Positions 1 to 11,318 of a DNA stretch of 64,000 nt are shown here, piece after piece. Under the pieces are notes generated by a model. The model was not told the origin of the DNA. It worked only from the letters and a program-made list of their open reading frames with translations, and made no database searches. The translations under genes and the position numbers were made by a program. The stretch's first letter is position 1; the number at the start of each line of letters is the position of its first letter. The stretch comes from Stereocaulon alpinum (taxonomy: Eukaryota > Ascomycota > Lecanoromycetes > Lecanorales > Stereocaulaceae): assembly GCA_018257865.1 (NCBI GenBank), contig JAEUBA010000020.1, forward strand, positions 248,001-312,000, written 5' to 3'.

Positions 1-1792
1 AGTATGTACAGAACCTTCGCCGGAAGGACCACGTAGCATGGGAGTACTCCGCGGCTCGAGCTCGGGAGCAGACAAGTGTTGTTTCTGCGCGCTCGCAAAG
101 TGCGACAGAGCTGGCGAACTAGTTGAAGATTGCTTTGGTGGATGTGGTTTTTGTACCATCCCACTTGGTGCCCTCTGACGCTTGGTCGGCTGCTCAGGCT
201 CGTCTTCGCTATCTTGGAACCTTCCCCGTTTCTCGCCAGATACATGAGCTTCAGAATTGAGAAGCTTAGTGCTGGCTTTCTCTTCAGCCTGATGGGCTGG
301 TGTACGGATGTGCTGCTTTGGGTCTTGGCTGGTCTTGGGCCCTACTCCCGGTGGATACTTGCCAGGAGTAGGCTTCATCTTCAGATATTGTTGCAACCTC
401 CTCCGATTTCTCTTCTTAATCTTGAGAGTGATGCGCAATCTCAGCTTTTTGGAAGGCTCCGGTGCCATAGGCTTCGCAGTATCCTCGTCTTCATTTCCAT
501 TCGTTAGCACTTTGGGAGCAGCCTTTGCGACTGCAAGCTTGTTTACTCCGACATCTTCGACCCCTTTTCGAGGAGCTGATGTTATCTGCTTCTGCTTTTG
601 CTCCTGAGGCCCCTTTGTAGGAGTAGAAGTAGGCTTCGCCACGACATTCTTCGGCCGAACTTTCTCCCCACTACTAGGTGTACCTGCAGAGGCTGTCTTT
701 GACGGCTTCACCATTGGTGAAACGCTTGCAGCCTTAGTGCTCGCAGCGCTGTGGCTGCGGCCCCGAGAAGGTGGCGGCAGCTTGGCGAGCTCCTCCTCAA
801 TATCCGAAGCTAGAGGCGATAGCATAGGGGGGAGGCTTAGCATTTTCGGATTTTCTGTCTTGGCGAGCTTTGGTGTGGTCTGTGAAGTTTTTGCAGGTCC
901 CGAAATGGCTTGTGTAGTGTTGTTTTCGATTCGCGGTTTGTGCGATAAAACGCGCTGTACTTCAGATGTGGCTGCTGTGGTAACTTTGACTTCGGCGGTG
1001 GAGGGTTGTGAAGCGGCTTTATGAAAGTTCTGGGGATCCGTAGAAGCGGTGGGTTCGGGAGTGACACGAGGCTTTTTGTTAGGTGGTGTAGTTGGATGAT
1101 GCTCGAAAGCGTAAGGATCTCTCAATCCAGACATAGTGTTCGCCGTTCTATTGTAGGTTAGCTAAAGAGTGCGACAATGCGGTCAATGGTGCTTACCTCT
1201 TCTGACCGTGGACTTCTGCTATTTCCAACTTGCTTGGCTCCTTAATGTTCGCTACCTGCCCCGTATGCTTATTGAGAGCCGCAACGTCTTCCTTCCCTAC
1301 TGTTGCTATTGCTTCAGGTTTAGGAGGCACTGGCGTTGCTTTGCTTCTGTCTTTGTTCTTGTAATCCGCTAAAGAGATCTTCTTCATAGGTGCCTGCCCA
1401 GGACGAGGAGTGCTGCTGCTGCCACTGCTGGTCCGACTGGATGGATCTTCTGGTGGTGCTATGCCTCCCTTTCCGTCTTCCCAGCCTCCGCGGATGTGCA
1501 TCCCGTTGATACTGGAGTCAGCTGATCGATCCTTGAATGTCAGGTATTGAAGTTTTTCTTCGTGTCGACCAAAGTGTGTGTACTTTAGCCAATTGCTGGT
1601 ATTGTGCAGGTATGTGTTTTTGAAGTATTGACTAGTCATAGAGTGGTCAACAGAGATCATGTAGGGTGCGGTAGGGAGGATCTTGTCATTGATGCGTCTG
1701 AGTCTGACGTCCACAGGATGCTCGGGTTTGGCTGCGGGCTTCTGCGGCTTAACAGTCGACGGCTGGGGTGCTGCGATGAAAGGCACCGACAT
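1..1792 (-). CDS. Uncharacterised low-complexity, probably nuclear protein (C-terminus cut by window edge)
   Basis: Two exons, 1792-1197 and 1147 to the window edge. The 49 nt intron (1148-1196) has a GTAAGC donor, GCTAACC branch point and AATAG acceptor, and the frame continues across it. At least 581 residues are encoded and no stop occurs before base 1, so the C-terminus is missing. The ATG at 1792 is the first in frame. The first 110 residues are non-repetitive, with an aromatic-rich stretch near residues 55-75 (YFKNTYLHN, WLKYTHF). A motif KKISLADYKNK lies at about 137-147. The rest is Ser/Pro/Lys-rich and looks disordered, with basic patches (KIKKRNRRR, EKRGR) that resemble nuclear localisation signals. 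I do not recognise the family. A nuclear scaffold or chromatin-associated protein is possible but not shown. Confidence 0.7.
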
Positions 1793-2535
1793 GTCTGCAA
1801 TCGTTGTGAGCGCGCTGGTACGTCGATTTAGCTAACACACGTCTGATGTAGTATGATGGATGGTGAGCTATTCCATTGGTAGAGAAGTGCTGAAGGTAAA
1901 AGTGACAATATTGATCTTGCTGTTGTGTTGAACGAGGTGATAAGTTGGAGTGAGAAAGAGTATATCGTCGGAAGACGAAGGTATATGCTGGTGGCTAGCT
2001 CGCGTAGGTGTGAATAGTACAATGTGAATGACGGAGTTTGCTATTGTCAATCTGTAACATCGATGTTTCCCACCGCCGCTTGAATATGACGATGGTGTTT
2101 CAGGTCCGACATGCGGCAGGATAGTGAATAATAGGTGTGCTCAATAGCTCAAACTGTGCGACGTGAACAATGGGCTGAATGGCGCGGGGGTTGGGTCCTG
2201 CCTTCGTTCATTGACGTGAGGCAATGGGCGCTAGGGCTGCAGTCGCAGGGAAGAGCGAGAAAGCATAGCGGCAGCATCTAGGACGGTGGGATTAAATGAC
2301 TGTGCTCGAGGTGGTGTCAGAATGGTACCTTGAGGTTGCGACGCTGTCATGCATTGCTTTATCGGTCTGCGAGCCGCCGTTAAAGTGAGGCTGATCTGCC
2401 GGGTAAGAGCACGCCTTACCCGTGGGCTTCCCAAAATGGACTAGTTGGTATGACTAGTTTGTGCGACGTGGGAGGATCGCCTCAGATCTTGTGCTAGCCT
2501 TGATAAAGATATCTACATAATCGCCGATTCGCCCA
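1793..2535. other. Intergenic, two minus-strand genes
   Basis: This stretch holds the upstream region of the gene starting at 1792 and the 3' flank of the ENGase gene ending at 2536. Only short, mutually overlapping open frames without splice support or recognisable motifs are present. Confidence 0.6.
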
Positions 2536-4906
2536 TCAAGCAAACATCACTTCAGAGCCAGGTATCAAAACTGGTCCACTGCTGGCTTTGCCGCCTCCGA
2601 AAAAAGTACCCTCAATGACAACCTCCACGTCTTCGCCTTCCAGCTCACAACTCTCAACGTCTGATTTCTGCAGAGGAAACTCGTTGCAATAAGCTCGGCC
2701 AAGTTCCCTGCCTCCACAGACGACAACAAAGTGCGAGAACGGTCCTGTCGTCTTGCTGAACGGTAGCCCAAAAGGTTGAGAATCGCGCATTCCATGCCAT
2801 GTCCACGTCAACCGCTTTTGAACTCCGCTGGCGTTCGCCATCTCCGTTGCCTGAACGTTGGTAATGTTCCAAACGAGCGGCACTGGGTCTCTTGGTCTGA
2901 TGGTAATGCTAAGTATTTGGCATATTTCCTGCGGTTCCACATTGTCAGAGTGGAAAATATCACAGTAAACCCCCAGCTCAACCAGACGAGAATGAGCATG
3001 CTCAGAATCCAAAACAAAGGACATTCTTCCGAGTTTAGCAAATTTAGCGTATGGCCAATGGTTGTGAACCAAGCCACGAGTTGTTGGATGCGTGAAAATT
3101 GTGTAGAAGCCCCAATTTGGTTGCAATGATGTAGGCTCTCCAGCCATAATCAGACTTTCAAGAGTACCGTCCGCAGGCATATTGAGCTTCAGAAGACAAA
3201 GACGAGATGCCGTTCTTGGAGAAGAGCCTATTGGTCTATCGTTGTTAGAGTTATTAGTCATAACATAGATACCTTTGGAAGGTTCTTCTGCAAGCTTCCA
3301 ATAGATAGGATGCTCCGTTGATGATAATCGCTCAGGCAACATATGTGGCAAAATAGCTTGTGATCCAAGCCTCGATCGTACTTTGTGACCGCTCTGAGCT
3401 CGGTTAGAGATGGTTCAGTGATAAGAAGGGAGATACACACCTGGTCCTGGGAAGTTGCTGTACGTTCAAACGCGACCTGGAAGTCCGTCTCAACGTAAGA
3501 AGAGGTGCCTACGGGAAACTCACGCGCATGTCTGGATATTGGGTTCAGTTGATACTCTACTGTGTGGTGGGGTCTTCCTTTCCGGCAGTCACAGCCAAGT
3601 TGATCTGGTAAATGCAGCCCTTGCCAAACGGCCTCCTCAACTTTTTCAGCTATCGATGGGCTATCAGCAGAAGACGTTGAGAAGTGTTCATGCGTCCAAG
3701 CTGGCGCGAATATAGCTGTTGAAAAGCCAGCATCCGCAAGGACACCCAGAGCCTGGGCACGACCTTGAGTAAGCATTCTTTGGCTTCAGTACAACGGTGA
3801 AGCTGTAATCAGTAGGATCGCGAAGCGGTCTTGAATACAAGATTTACAACTTACCAGTCCAGTATTCGTACCTCCTCCGCCCTTGGGAGGAAATGTTACT
3901 CGAGGTGGACCCGGCATATCCGTATTCTGAGCCCACATGTCAATCCCAAAGTGGACCTTGGCAATGTCCAATCCGTTGCTCTCAGCAATGCTTTTAGCTT
4001 CATCCAACTTCTTCTCATTCCATTTGTAATTCGTGAACAAGGAGTCTGCGGCGAGCGCAAATGGTAAATTCTTCGTAGTCAGACTATTCTGGTAGTCGAC
4101 TTCATTATCAATGGTCAAAGCATCGTACCAGACGACACTTCGCTCAGGTCCAAGCAGAAGCTTCAGACTTTCAATGAACCTGTTCAGTTGGAGAAATTCC
4201 ATAGCCTTGGGGAGTTCGGCTTCGATGTTGAGCAACCATCCATCAAACCCATACGCTCCTGCCATATCTGCCAGTTGCTGTGCGACAGCGAATTCTCCTC
4301 TGTTGTGTTCAAACATGCGCCCCATGTCTAATTTTTCGGACTCGATGATGAGGGTGCCTAGCACCTTGACACCATTTCGATGCATAGTATTGGTCCATGT
4401 GGGGGGTGGAATACACACGAGCTTATGCGAGAAATAGACAAACGTATCGACATATTGGAGATGGTTACAGCTGTAAAGCTTATCTTCTAGAAGTTGGGGC
4501 CGTACACTCTCGCAATCATGATAGCCACCTACATGTCGCTTCAGCTTGACAACAACGTCAACGATTGCGTTTCAGAATGCTAACCACTGTAATCATGGCA
4601 AAGCAATGTAGACGTGCTAGGTCCCTTCTGATCATGAACTTCAGCAGCTGGCCGTTTCAGAAGCGGAGTATTTGCGACCTGAATGGGGTCGATGTCTTCT
4701 GGATCCCAAGCATGCACTTCGTCGAAGTCGTCAAAGTAGACGAAACCTTTAAGATTATCACGAAGTCTTTGAGTACGCCTTTCCTCTCTAGTTGGACCAC
4801 TTTCCTTTGGAGGATTGAGAATATCTCTGAGATTCTTGCCAACGTGCCACCCAATCTTCTTCCAATCAGGGAATCCTAAAGAATCAATGGTCGGGAACGG
4901 CGCCAT
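2536..4906 (-). CDS. Cytosolic endo-beta-N-acetylglucosaminidase (GH85, ENGase)
   Basis: ENGases cleave the GlcNAc-GlcNAc bond in the N-glycan core and, in the cytosol, process free oligosaccharides from ER-associated degradation. Exons: 4906-4585, 4528-3855, 3752-3441, 3393-2536, giving about 721 residues, normal for fungal GH85. The junctions rebuild conserved GH85 blocks: LLCHDYSGGYHD, VYFSHKLVCIPPP, GFDGWLLNIEAEL, VVWYDALTID, IFAPAWTHEHF. The NIE at about residues 208-210 matches the catalytic Asn and Glu of the family. There is no signal peptide, which supports a cytosolic enzyme. An in-frame GTG lies seven codons upstream, but the ATG at 4906 is the likely start. The first donor is GTTAGC, which is unusual. 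A possible further in-frame intron around 3210-3260 could not be settled. Family assignment is firm. Confidence 0.88.
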
Positions 4907-5271
4907 CACCTGACAGAAAGCCGGCACATCGACTATGAATGTTTCAGATGAAGATGAACTTGACCACTACATCAGGGTATGCTAACTTCCCAGGAATTCA
5001 TTCAACGGCGTAGATTCCCCTCACGTAAACCCCCTACGCTTTTAGCCTGGCGTATGCCAAGCCACGAAGAGCAACCAAGGCGCGGAATCTTCCGTCGCGC
5101 AGCTCCCTAACGTGTCCTTCAACAACTTTTTGGACAGCTCAACGTCTACTAATGCCAATTAACGACGTCCAATTGATGTTACTAAAGCTTCAAATTCCTT
5201 CGTTTGAGACAGTTGAACTCTTTAAATACTCCCAATAGGCCGCTGGAGCTGCTCCAGTTACGACCGCAACC
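4907..5271. promoter_or_regulatory. Shared upstream region of ENGase and ERD2
   Basis: About 365 bp between divergently transcribed ENGase (minus) and ERD2 (plus). It must contain both promoters. A TTTAAATA tract lies about 50 bp before the ERD2 ATG. No coding signal was seen. Confidence 0.5.
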
Positions 5272-6228
5272 ATGAACATTTTCCGCCTACTAGGTAAAAG
5301 CCCAGCAGCCCTCCAAATCTTGCTTGACTCGCATGGCGATTCCGGAGCTGACAGTCAACAGCGGACCTGTCCCATCTCGTTTCCATCCTTATACTTCTCC
5401 AAAAGATGAAGTCTTCTCACGTTTGCGATCCCACAAGTCCCAAAACTTGCGCCGCTGCTAAAGAGTCCTCCAGAGCTGCTCAGGCATATCGTTCAAGTCC
5501 CAAGCGCTGTATATGATGGTGTACTCGACGCGATATCTTGGTCCGTCCGCCCCTTCCACCATGCGATCGAAGCCTGTGGAGCTGATTCCCGCTTTCAGAC
5601 ATCTTCTGGACTTTAACATCAGGCTCCCTCTACAATACGACCTTCAAGCTCCTCTTCCTAGTCTCTCAAGCGTACACCATTTACTTAATGCTCAACGACT
5701 ATAAGCCGACTCACGACCCCAATATTGATACCTTCAAAGTACAATACCTACTAGGCGGCAGCGCTGTCCTAGCAGTTCTCTTCCCCTACCGTTATGAGAT
5801 TGCTGAGGTAAGTTACCCCTAAGGCATGCACGCCTTCGCCTGTCAACCGGTAGCTCCGAAACATCAGTACTGACCAGCCTACGCAAAGATTCTATGGGCC
5901 TTTTCAATATGGCTTGAGTCCGTAGCCGTGCTACCCCAACTTTTCATGCTACAACGAACAGGCGAGGCTGAGACGATAACAACGCATTATCTTTTCGCGC
6001 TGGGCTTATACCGGGCGTTGTATATTCCCAACTGGCTATACAGGTACTTTGCGGAGGGCTACACGGACCCAATCGCTTGGGTAGCAGGCTTAATACAGAC
6101 GGTGCTGTACTCGGACTTCTTTTATATTTACTACACAAAGTGAGTGCTCTTGCCGCGTGACGATCGATGTTTGCTGATAGTGTGGTTATAGAGTATTGCA
6201 GGGCAAAAAGTTTAATTTGCCAGTATAG
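5272..6228 (+). CDS. ERD2: ER lumen protein-retaining (KDEL/HDEL) receptor
   Basis: This seven-helix receptor binds HDEL/KDEL ligands in the Golgi and returns them to the ER in COPI vesicles. Six exons: 5272-5293, 5362-5420, 5474-5540, 5599-5807, 5889-6139, 6192-6228, giving 214 residues (family about 210-220). Joined exons read MNIFRLLADLSHL, SCSGISFKSQALY, STRYLDIFW, KPTHDPNIDTF, LPQLFMLQRTGEAE, LYRALYIPNW and DFFYIYYTK, all hallmark ERD2 blocks. The tail is GKKFNLPV. Two donors are weak (GTTTGC after exon 2, GTCCGT after exon 3), and exon 3 was placed by requiring the SCSGISF block, with acceptor CCTCCAG. It converges on the XRCC4-like gene. Confidence 0.95.
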
Positions 6229-6496
6229 AGTAACAAGTATTTGGAGATCGTTCTTGCTAGCTCTCCAGCGCACATTCTGTAGACTGGCAGCATGTATTGA
6301 TATGGATAGGTATTCAACGGACATGGCGAAATTCATTCTATGGCGTTATCGGATACCCCTATGCAGACTCAATGAGGATCATCTTGAGTTCGATTTTAAT
6401 TACTGCAATCTTGACACTCTAGGTGTTCGTTACCACATTGCCTCTAAGCAAGCTTATTCAAGTCGAGTCTCATGCGATCATGTCGAATATACATAT

Positions 6497-7673
6497 TTAT
6501 AGCTCATCATCGTCGTCATCAGTTTCCTCATCCTCGTTTCCCGCTTCCTGGTTCAGCATCGACTTGTCTCCCGTCTCTGTCAGCTTCACCTGCTCCCTCC
6601 CTCCTCCAATATCCGCTTTGCCAAAGGGCAGCTCTCTAATGGGCGGCGGCGTATCCAATTGCATCTTATTCAATTTGCCACCATCGTCCTTCTATCTGGC
6701 AACACCGCTTCTCTCGGCACAGCATCGAGATCATCATCGCTCTCATCTTCTGTGACGTCCTGATCCGAAGCCTCAGGCGTATTGACCTCCTCTGACACCT
6801 CGTCTTCCTGCTTCTCTGGTGGAGCTTTCCTCTCAAAGCTTTCATCATCTTCCGACTCCGACTCTTCCGCCTTAACTTCCGCCTTCCGCTTCCCCTTCCT
6901 CGAAGGCGCAGGCTTATGGCCCTTCGCCGTCTCCCTCGCACTCTGTACCTTCGCAGCCTGCTTCGGATCCACCTTCGCCGCCGCCAGCAAGCGTTGCTGA
7001 TCTCGAATCTTCAACTTCTTGCTATTCAGCAGCTCCCGAAACTTCTCTAGCAGTGCATCTTCGTGCTCTTTCTTTGCTTGAATAAGATCTTCGAGCTGTT
7101 GATTGAGCTTCTCGATCGTCTTGCTCTGCTCATCATACTTGACACTCAAGTCTTGAACTTGGATTTCGAGCTCATTCGCGCGCAGCGCTGCTGTGCTTGC
7201 CCAACTTGTGATATCAATCTCTTGGCTCTCATCTTTCTTGAAGACTATCTCGCCAAGCTTTTGCGTTATGCCTGAGATGTTGTGGCGGAAGGTTAGGGCA
7301 AGGGAGTCTCCTGCTATAGTTGCTATGGTCTCAAGCTTCTCGAGGTTTTCGGGCTTAGATTCTGGGAGTTGAATTTTTCGCTGACATAGCGCAGACTCCA
7401 GGGTAGCTTCCCAGTCTGTGTCTGATAGTTTGTTTCGTTTGTCGCGGAGCTTGGAGATGCGGGATTGTTTAACTTCACTTGAGGGATCAGTGGTCAGTCG
7501 AGGTCGAGGAAGGAGGGTCGCGTAGACTTACTTTCTGCTACGTACGGCGCCTCTCCTTCTGTAGCTGAGAGTCTGAGATCTAGAGGGTTCTTCCCTTTAA
7601 AGGCCACATTGACGAGGACATAGTCCCCCTCGCTATCGCTACGAGGAATACGAAGGATGTGTTCGACTTCCAT
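6497..7673 (-). CDS. LIF1: XRCC4/LIF1-type non-homologous end-joining factor, with an apparent frameshift
   Basis: XRCC4/Lif1 is the scaffold partner of DNA ligase IV in non-homologous end joining in the nucleus. Exon 1 is 7673-7532 and exon 2 starts at 7472; the 59 nt intron has a GTAAGT donor. The N-terminal head contains LVNVAFKGKNPLDL and SDTDWEATLES, followed by a long coiled coil (EKLNQQLEDLIQAKKEHEDAL) and a Lys/Glu/Asp-rich tail, the XRCC4 layout. The main frame stops at 6670, but the downstream +1 frame runs on from about 6691 as KLNKMQLDTPPPIRELPFGK to an acidic end DDDDDEL at 6497. Inserting one A in the AGAAGG at about 6690-6696 would join them. A GTCACA..GATAG intron (6692-6756) is the less convincing alternative. 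About 370 residues. Confidence 0.75.
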
Positions 7674-8273
7674 GACGGATAGTCTGTTGTCTGATTTCTG
7701 AGGATTTAGAGCAACGGGGAAGCACTGACATTAATACAAACATTATGCGATTGCTGCCTGTAGTAAATTACATCACGTATGAAGTCGATATTCACTTAGG
7801 CTCGCGTCGGTAGGATTTGACGCTAGGCACGCGTGGAGAAACGCCAAGACAACCAGAGGCGTGCCCAACCAGCCCCCTCAAACGGGTCGACCACCAAGCG
7901 GCCAACGGATCCAACCAACCAACCAACCAACCAACCAAGGCTGAGAGCTTTTCTCTTGCTTCCCAGCACTTGCTGACCTGTACAGCTTCAGACACACGTG
8001 CTCTGTAGCTCTTCGTTGCAATCCCTGCCCTACCGACGGGCCTTGGGAGTTGCTCCTTACATTCACAGTACACCTTACCAGGATCTCCTAACCAAAGCGA
8101 CGCCTCCACAAGGATACTAGCAGATCAATTGAACCCATCATGATATCACGACCACGAACAGCTCGGATGATGGCTCTCGTTTCTTGATCATCGATTGACC
8201 ACGACATAGTATTGCGAAATACGATCGAGGATCGCACCTACCATCACTTAACTCACTCCGACACCAAGACACC
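7674..8273. promoter_or_regulatory. Divergent upstream region of LIF1 and BYR4
   Basis: About 600 bp between two divergent genes. It contains the (CCAA)n tract described separately and no supported coding exon. Confidence 0.5.
7911..7938. repeat. (CCAA)n tetranucleotide microsatellite
   Basis: About seven copies of CCAA in tandem in the LIF1-BYR4 intergenic region. The repeat is visible directly. CCAA resembles half of a CCAAT box, but no role is implied. Confidence 0.9.
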
Positions 8274-11200
8274 ATGGAGCCACTAACCTTGAAACCCCAA
8301 CAGATCCATAAGGATGACATTGAGTGCTGGGATGATGATACAGACTTTCAGGGCATTGATGACATCCAATTCCGCAATGCTTCGAGCACCACAATCGGCT
8401 CGCTTTCAACTTCTCAGCGCCGCGACCTACCGTCTTCCCGTATATCGACACGCTCTGACCGAGACTCAGCTGGCGGTGGTGACGAGGACTGGCAGGTCTT
8501 ACTTCCTGCAGATGATGAGAAGTCGGCTGCAGATGCTACGCTTACCGCCGCAAAGACTGCCGGCATTCCAATACCTCAAAACGTACCACCTTCAGCTCTG
8601 ATGGGAGGTACGATCAGAAGAATGGGAGGCCGACGCGTCAAGAAGGTCATGGTAGATGACTGGGGCGAGGATATCGAGATTCCTAAAAATCAGGACGGTG
8701 GTCTTAAGATCAAGAGAGCGGACGGCAAGGATGTCGAAGACAGCTTGAGACAATTCAGCGCAGAATTTCCACCTTCGCCGAAACTATCTAACCCACCACA
8801 GTCACACATGACCTTCATGGAGAGAATGACATCAGCTACAAAGCCGAAGACTGGCAACTCTGCGTTGGATACATTCCGTGACAATGACGTTGATGAGTTC
8901 TTCGGAGATGTACCTACCATCAAGGTCGCGAAAAACCGGACCTTACAAAAGCCCATCAACTTCGAGCCACCACCGCTAGCAAGATCAAACAAGGACGCAG
9001 AGAACGTCGACGCTGACTTCGAATTGCCCGATGACGGAAAGCCTCTTCGACTCTCAACGCGAAGAGAGGCACCTAAGACTCCGCTCCAGGACGATCTCGA
9101 CCTGGAATGGGCCGAAGGAAGTCTGGGTACAAGATTTGGTGGCACACGGAGAGATGCCAGGTCTAATCCAGGCTCCTCGATATCGGCTTTCAGCCCAAGT
9201 GCCTCAAGCTGTCTTACGGGAGAGAGCGAAGACGAGGGTTTGGAGGGCTTAATTCTCCCAGATGGCCCGTTGAGGTTCGACGAGGCGCTCAAAAAGCGTC
9301 TTGAATACTCCCCAGACCCTGTGAAACAGGATGCAGAGAAGCCTGGCCATAAAGCGAAGAAGGCGCCGGCGGCAGAGGATGATATGCTATCCGGTCTTGA
9401 TATCGGAGATGGCGAAGTCTTCGATTCCGGGAAGCTCACATTGAATCGTAACATCAAACACACAGCAGCGAGAAAGACTAGCCCTACCAGACGACCTGCG
9501 AAAACACTAACTTTCACGAACAAGCTTGAGTCAGGTATCAGCAAGATACCTAGGCCTCAGCCACATCCTCAAGACCGCAATCGCTCTGTTCTCGAACCTG
9601 TCTCCGAGAGTGGAGGCCCCATACCTCACTATCGTAGGCCTGGATCACGACTGGGTCATTCCGCGCAGTCTTCTCTATCAGCTATTCCGACCCCTTCCAC
9701 TCCTTCATCTCATCATTCAGCTGCGCCATCTACACCTTCCCGCCGAGGGCTTAACACAAAAGCATCCCGCGATGCGCTAAGATCCGAGCCTACTACAAAT
9801 GCCGCTCAATTCCTCAAATCGAAACGGTCAGCGCCTGTAATGAGAAGTCAGCCTTCTCCAGGTCGTTCTCAGCCATCGTACCCGAGACCTCCCTCCCGTG
9901 GAGGCGACTACGGTGGTCGTCAAGGATTGACTTCTAGGCCAAAGTCACCTACCGAGCGGCATGGTCCAGAGTCAAGCCTCGCTAACTCAAGGAAAGGACC
10001 TGTACCGTTTTTACCAGCCGGCACTTCTTCTTCGCAATCTCATCACATAAATATCAAGACCTCAAGGCGACCCAATTCATCGGATTCGAATGAGAGCGGC
10101 TTGGTCAATCGTCCTATATCTCGTCTCTCCAACCCACACCACCGGCCCACAACACCAACTGGTCGCCGCGATCACGCTCCTGAGGCTTTGGCTCGGGAAG
10201 CTGCAGCCAAGCGGCCGCTTACGAAGCCGATTAGGCGAAGAAATTTTGGTGATGGCAATGAGCTTGACGCCTTTGACGACCTGCCCACGTCTGCCTCAGT
10301 CGAGTCTAAGTTCACCAAACAGCCTATCGCCCGTGGTGCACCCAAGTCCGTCCAGGCTCGGAGTAGACTTGGCCTGCAATCGCACAATGTCTCCACCACG
10401 TCGGTCAATGAGATCCCACCTGCGACGCCCTCGACACCCCTGAGTCCACTCAAGCAAGACCACATGCCTCGCTTCGCTCGAGACACCAATGCCTCCCGTA
10501 TTGCGCGTGAACAACGCATGGGCTCTGTCACTGCTGCCCTGCATCCCGCTCCCAGCCTACCCACTGTCCGAGAGACTGGTCCTCTTTCGTCTATCAGCAG
10601 CAACCGGAAAACAAACCTCCAACAAGACCGAGGTAAACTCCTCCCCAATCCTCGCACCAAGCGTGCCAAAGGCCCACCCCAAAAGCCCCGCCTCATTAAA
10701 CCTATGGGTGAGGGCATTAACAGCCCAAAGACCGTCAACGGCATGACTTGGAATCCGGCCACATTCCGCTGGGAAGGCAATGAGAACGAATCGTCGCCAT
10801 TTGATCTGGCTATCCTCCCCCCAGCAGGACGAACGAGTCCGAAATCGCCAAGTGGAGGGAAAGCAGTGCCTGCACTCATTGCGAATGTTGGGGCCACAAA
10901 AGGGGTGCAGATGGAGGGAGGCATGGTCTTTGATCCCCAACGCATGTGCTGGCTCAAGATGGCGCCTCAGCCTAGCTTGAACCGTACTGGCAGCAGCTCC
11001 AACCTAATGTCACCAGATGTGATCGACGAAGATGACGATCCTTTCGCTGGTCTTGACGACTTGGACGATGGCAGTAAGGCTGGGAAAAGCATCGCATGTG
11101 ACGAGAGCCTTACTGGAACCACAGCTAAAGGCTCCTCCCTCATGGAAGACGAATGGCTCGTAGGTGAAGAATTCGACGTCGGCCCCGAATTCATCCGTCG

Positions 11201-11318
11201 TCAACGAGCAGAAGAAGAACGCTGGAGAACGAAAGTCGAAGGATGGGTCGGAGAAGGCATCGTTAGAGACGAAGGGTGGAAATGGGCTATCAGGGAGAAG
11301 ATTCCCGAGATTATGTGA
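8274..11318 (+). CDS. byr4: BYR4/BFA1-type subunit of the mitotic-exit/septation two-component GAP
   Basis: Byr4 with Cdc16 inhibits the Spg1 GTPase at the spindle pole body and restrains septation. One exon encodes 1014 residues from an ATG in good context (CACCATGG). Recognisable Byr4 features are the N-terminal block VKKVMVDDWGEDIEIP with GLKIKR shortly after, an acidic DDLDLEWAEG, and C-terminal motifs NGMTWNPATFRWEGNE and GGMVFDPQRMCWLKM followed by DPFAGLDDLDDG. The central 500 residues are Ser/Pro/Arg-rich and look disordered. The absence of introns in a protein this long is normal for the family in Pezizomycotina, as far as I recall. Assignment rests on motif recognition. Confidence 0.82.
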   Translation: MEPLTLKPQQIHKDDIECWDDDTDFQGIDDIQFRNASSTTIGSLSTSQRRDLPSSRISTRSDRDSAGGGDEDWQVLLPADDEKSAADATLTAAKTAGIPIPQNVPPSALMGGTIRRMGGRRVKKVMVDDWGEDIEIPKNQDGGLKIKRADGKDVEDSLRQFSAEFPPSPKLSNPPQSHMTFMERMTSATKPKTGNSALDTFRDNDVDEFFGDVPTIKVAKNRTLQKPINFEPPPLARSNKDAENVDADFELPDDGKPLRLSTRREAPKTPLQDDLDLEWAEGSLGTRFGGTRRDARSNPGSSISAFSPSASSCLTGESEDEGLEGLILPDGPLRFDEALKKRLEYSPDPVKQDAEKPGHKAKKAPAAEDDMLSGLDIGDGEVFDSGKLTLNRNIKHTAARKTSPTRRPAKTLTFTNKLESGISKIPRPQPHPQDRNRSVLEPVSESGGPIPHYRRPGSRLGHSAQSSLSAIPTPSTPSSHHSAAPSTPSRRGLNTKASRDALRSEPTTNAAQFLKSKRSAPVMRSQPSPGRSQPSYPRPPSRGGDYGGRQGLTSRPKSPTERHGPESSLANSRKGPVPFLPAGTSSSQSHHINIKTSRRPNSSDSNESGLVNRPISRLSNPHHRPTTPTGRRDHAPEALAREAAAKRPLTKPIRRRNFGDGNELDAFDDLPTSASVESKFTKQPIARGAPKSVQARSRLGLQSHNVSTTSVNEIPPATPSTPLSPLKQDHMPRFARDTNASRIAREQRMGSVTAALHPAPSLPTVRETGPLSSISSNRKTNLQQDRGKLLPNPRTKRAKGPPQKPRLIKPMGEGINSPKTVNGMTWNPATFRWEGNENESSPFDLAILPPAGRTSPKSPSGGKAVPALIANVGATKGVQMEGGMVFDPQRMCWLKMAPQPSLNRTGSSSNLMSPDVIDEDDDPFAGLDDLDDGSKAGKSIACDESLTGTTAKGSSLMEDEWLVGEEFDVGPEFIRRQRAEEERWRTKVEGWVGEGIVRDEGWKWAIREKIPEIM

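Noticed and set aside
8690..9544. 284-codon minus-strand ORF
   Set aside because: Antisense shadow of the BYR4 exon, with Ser/Leu-rich composition typical of the reverse of a Glu/Arg-rich gene.
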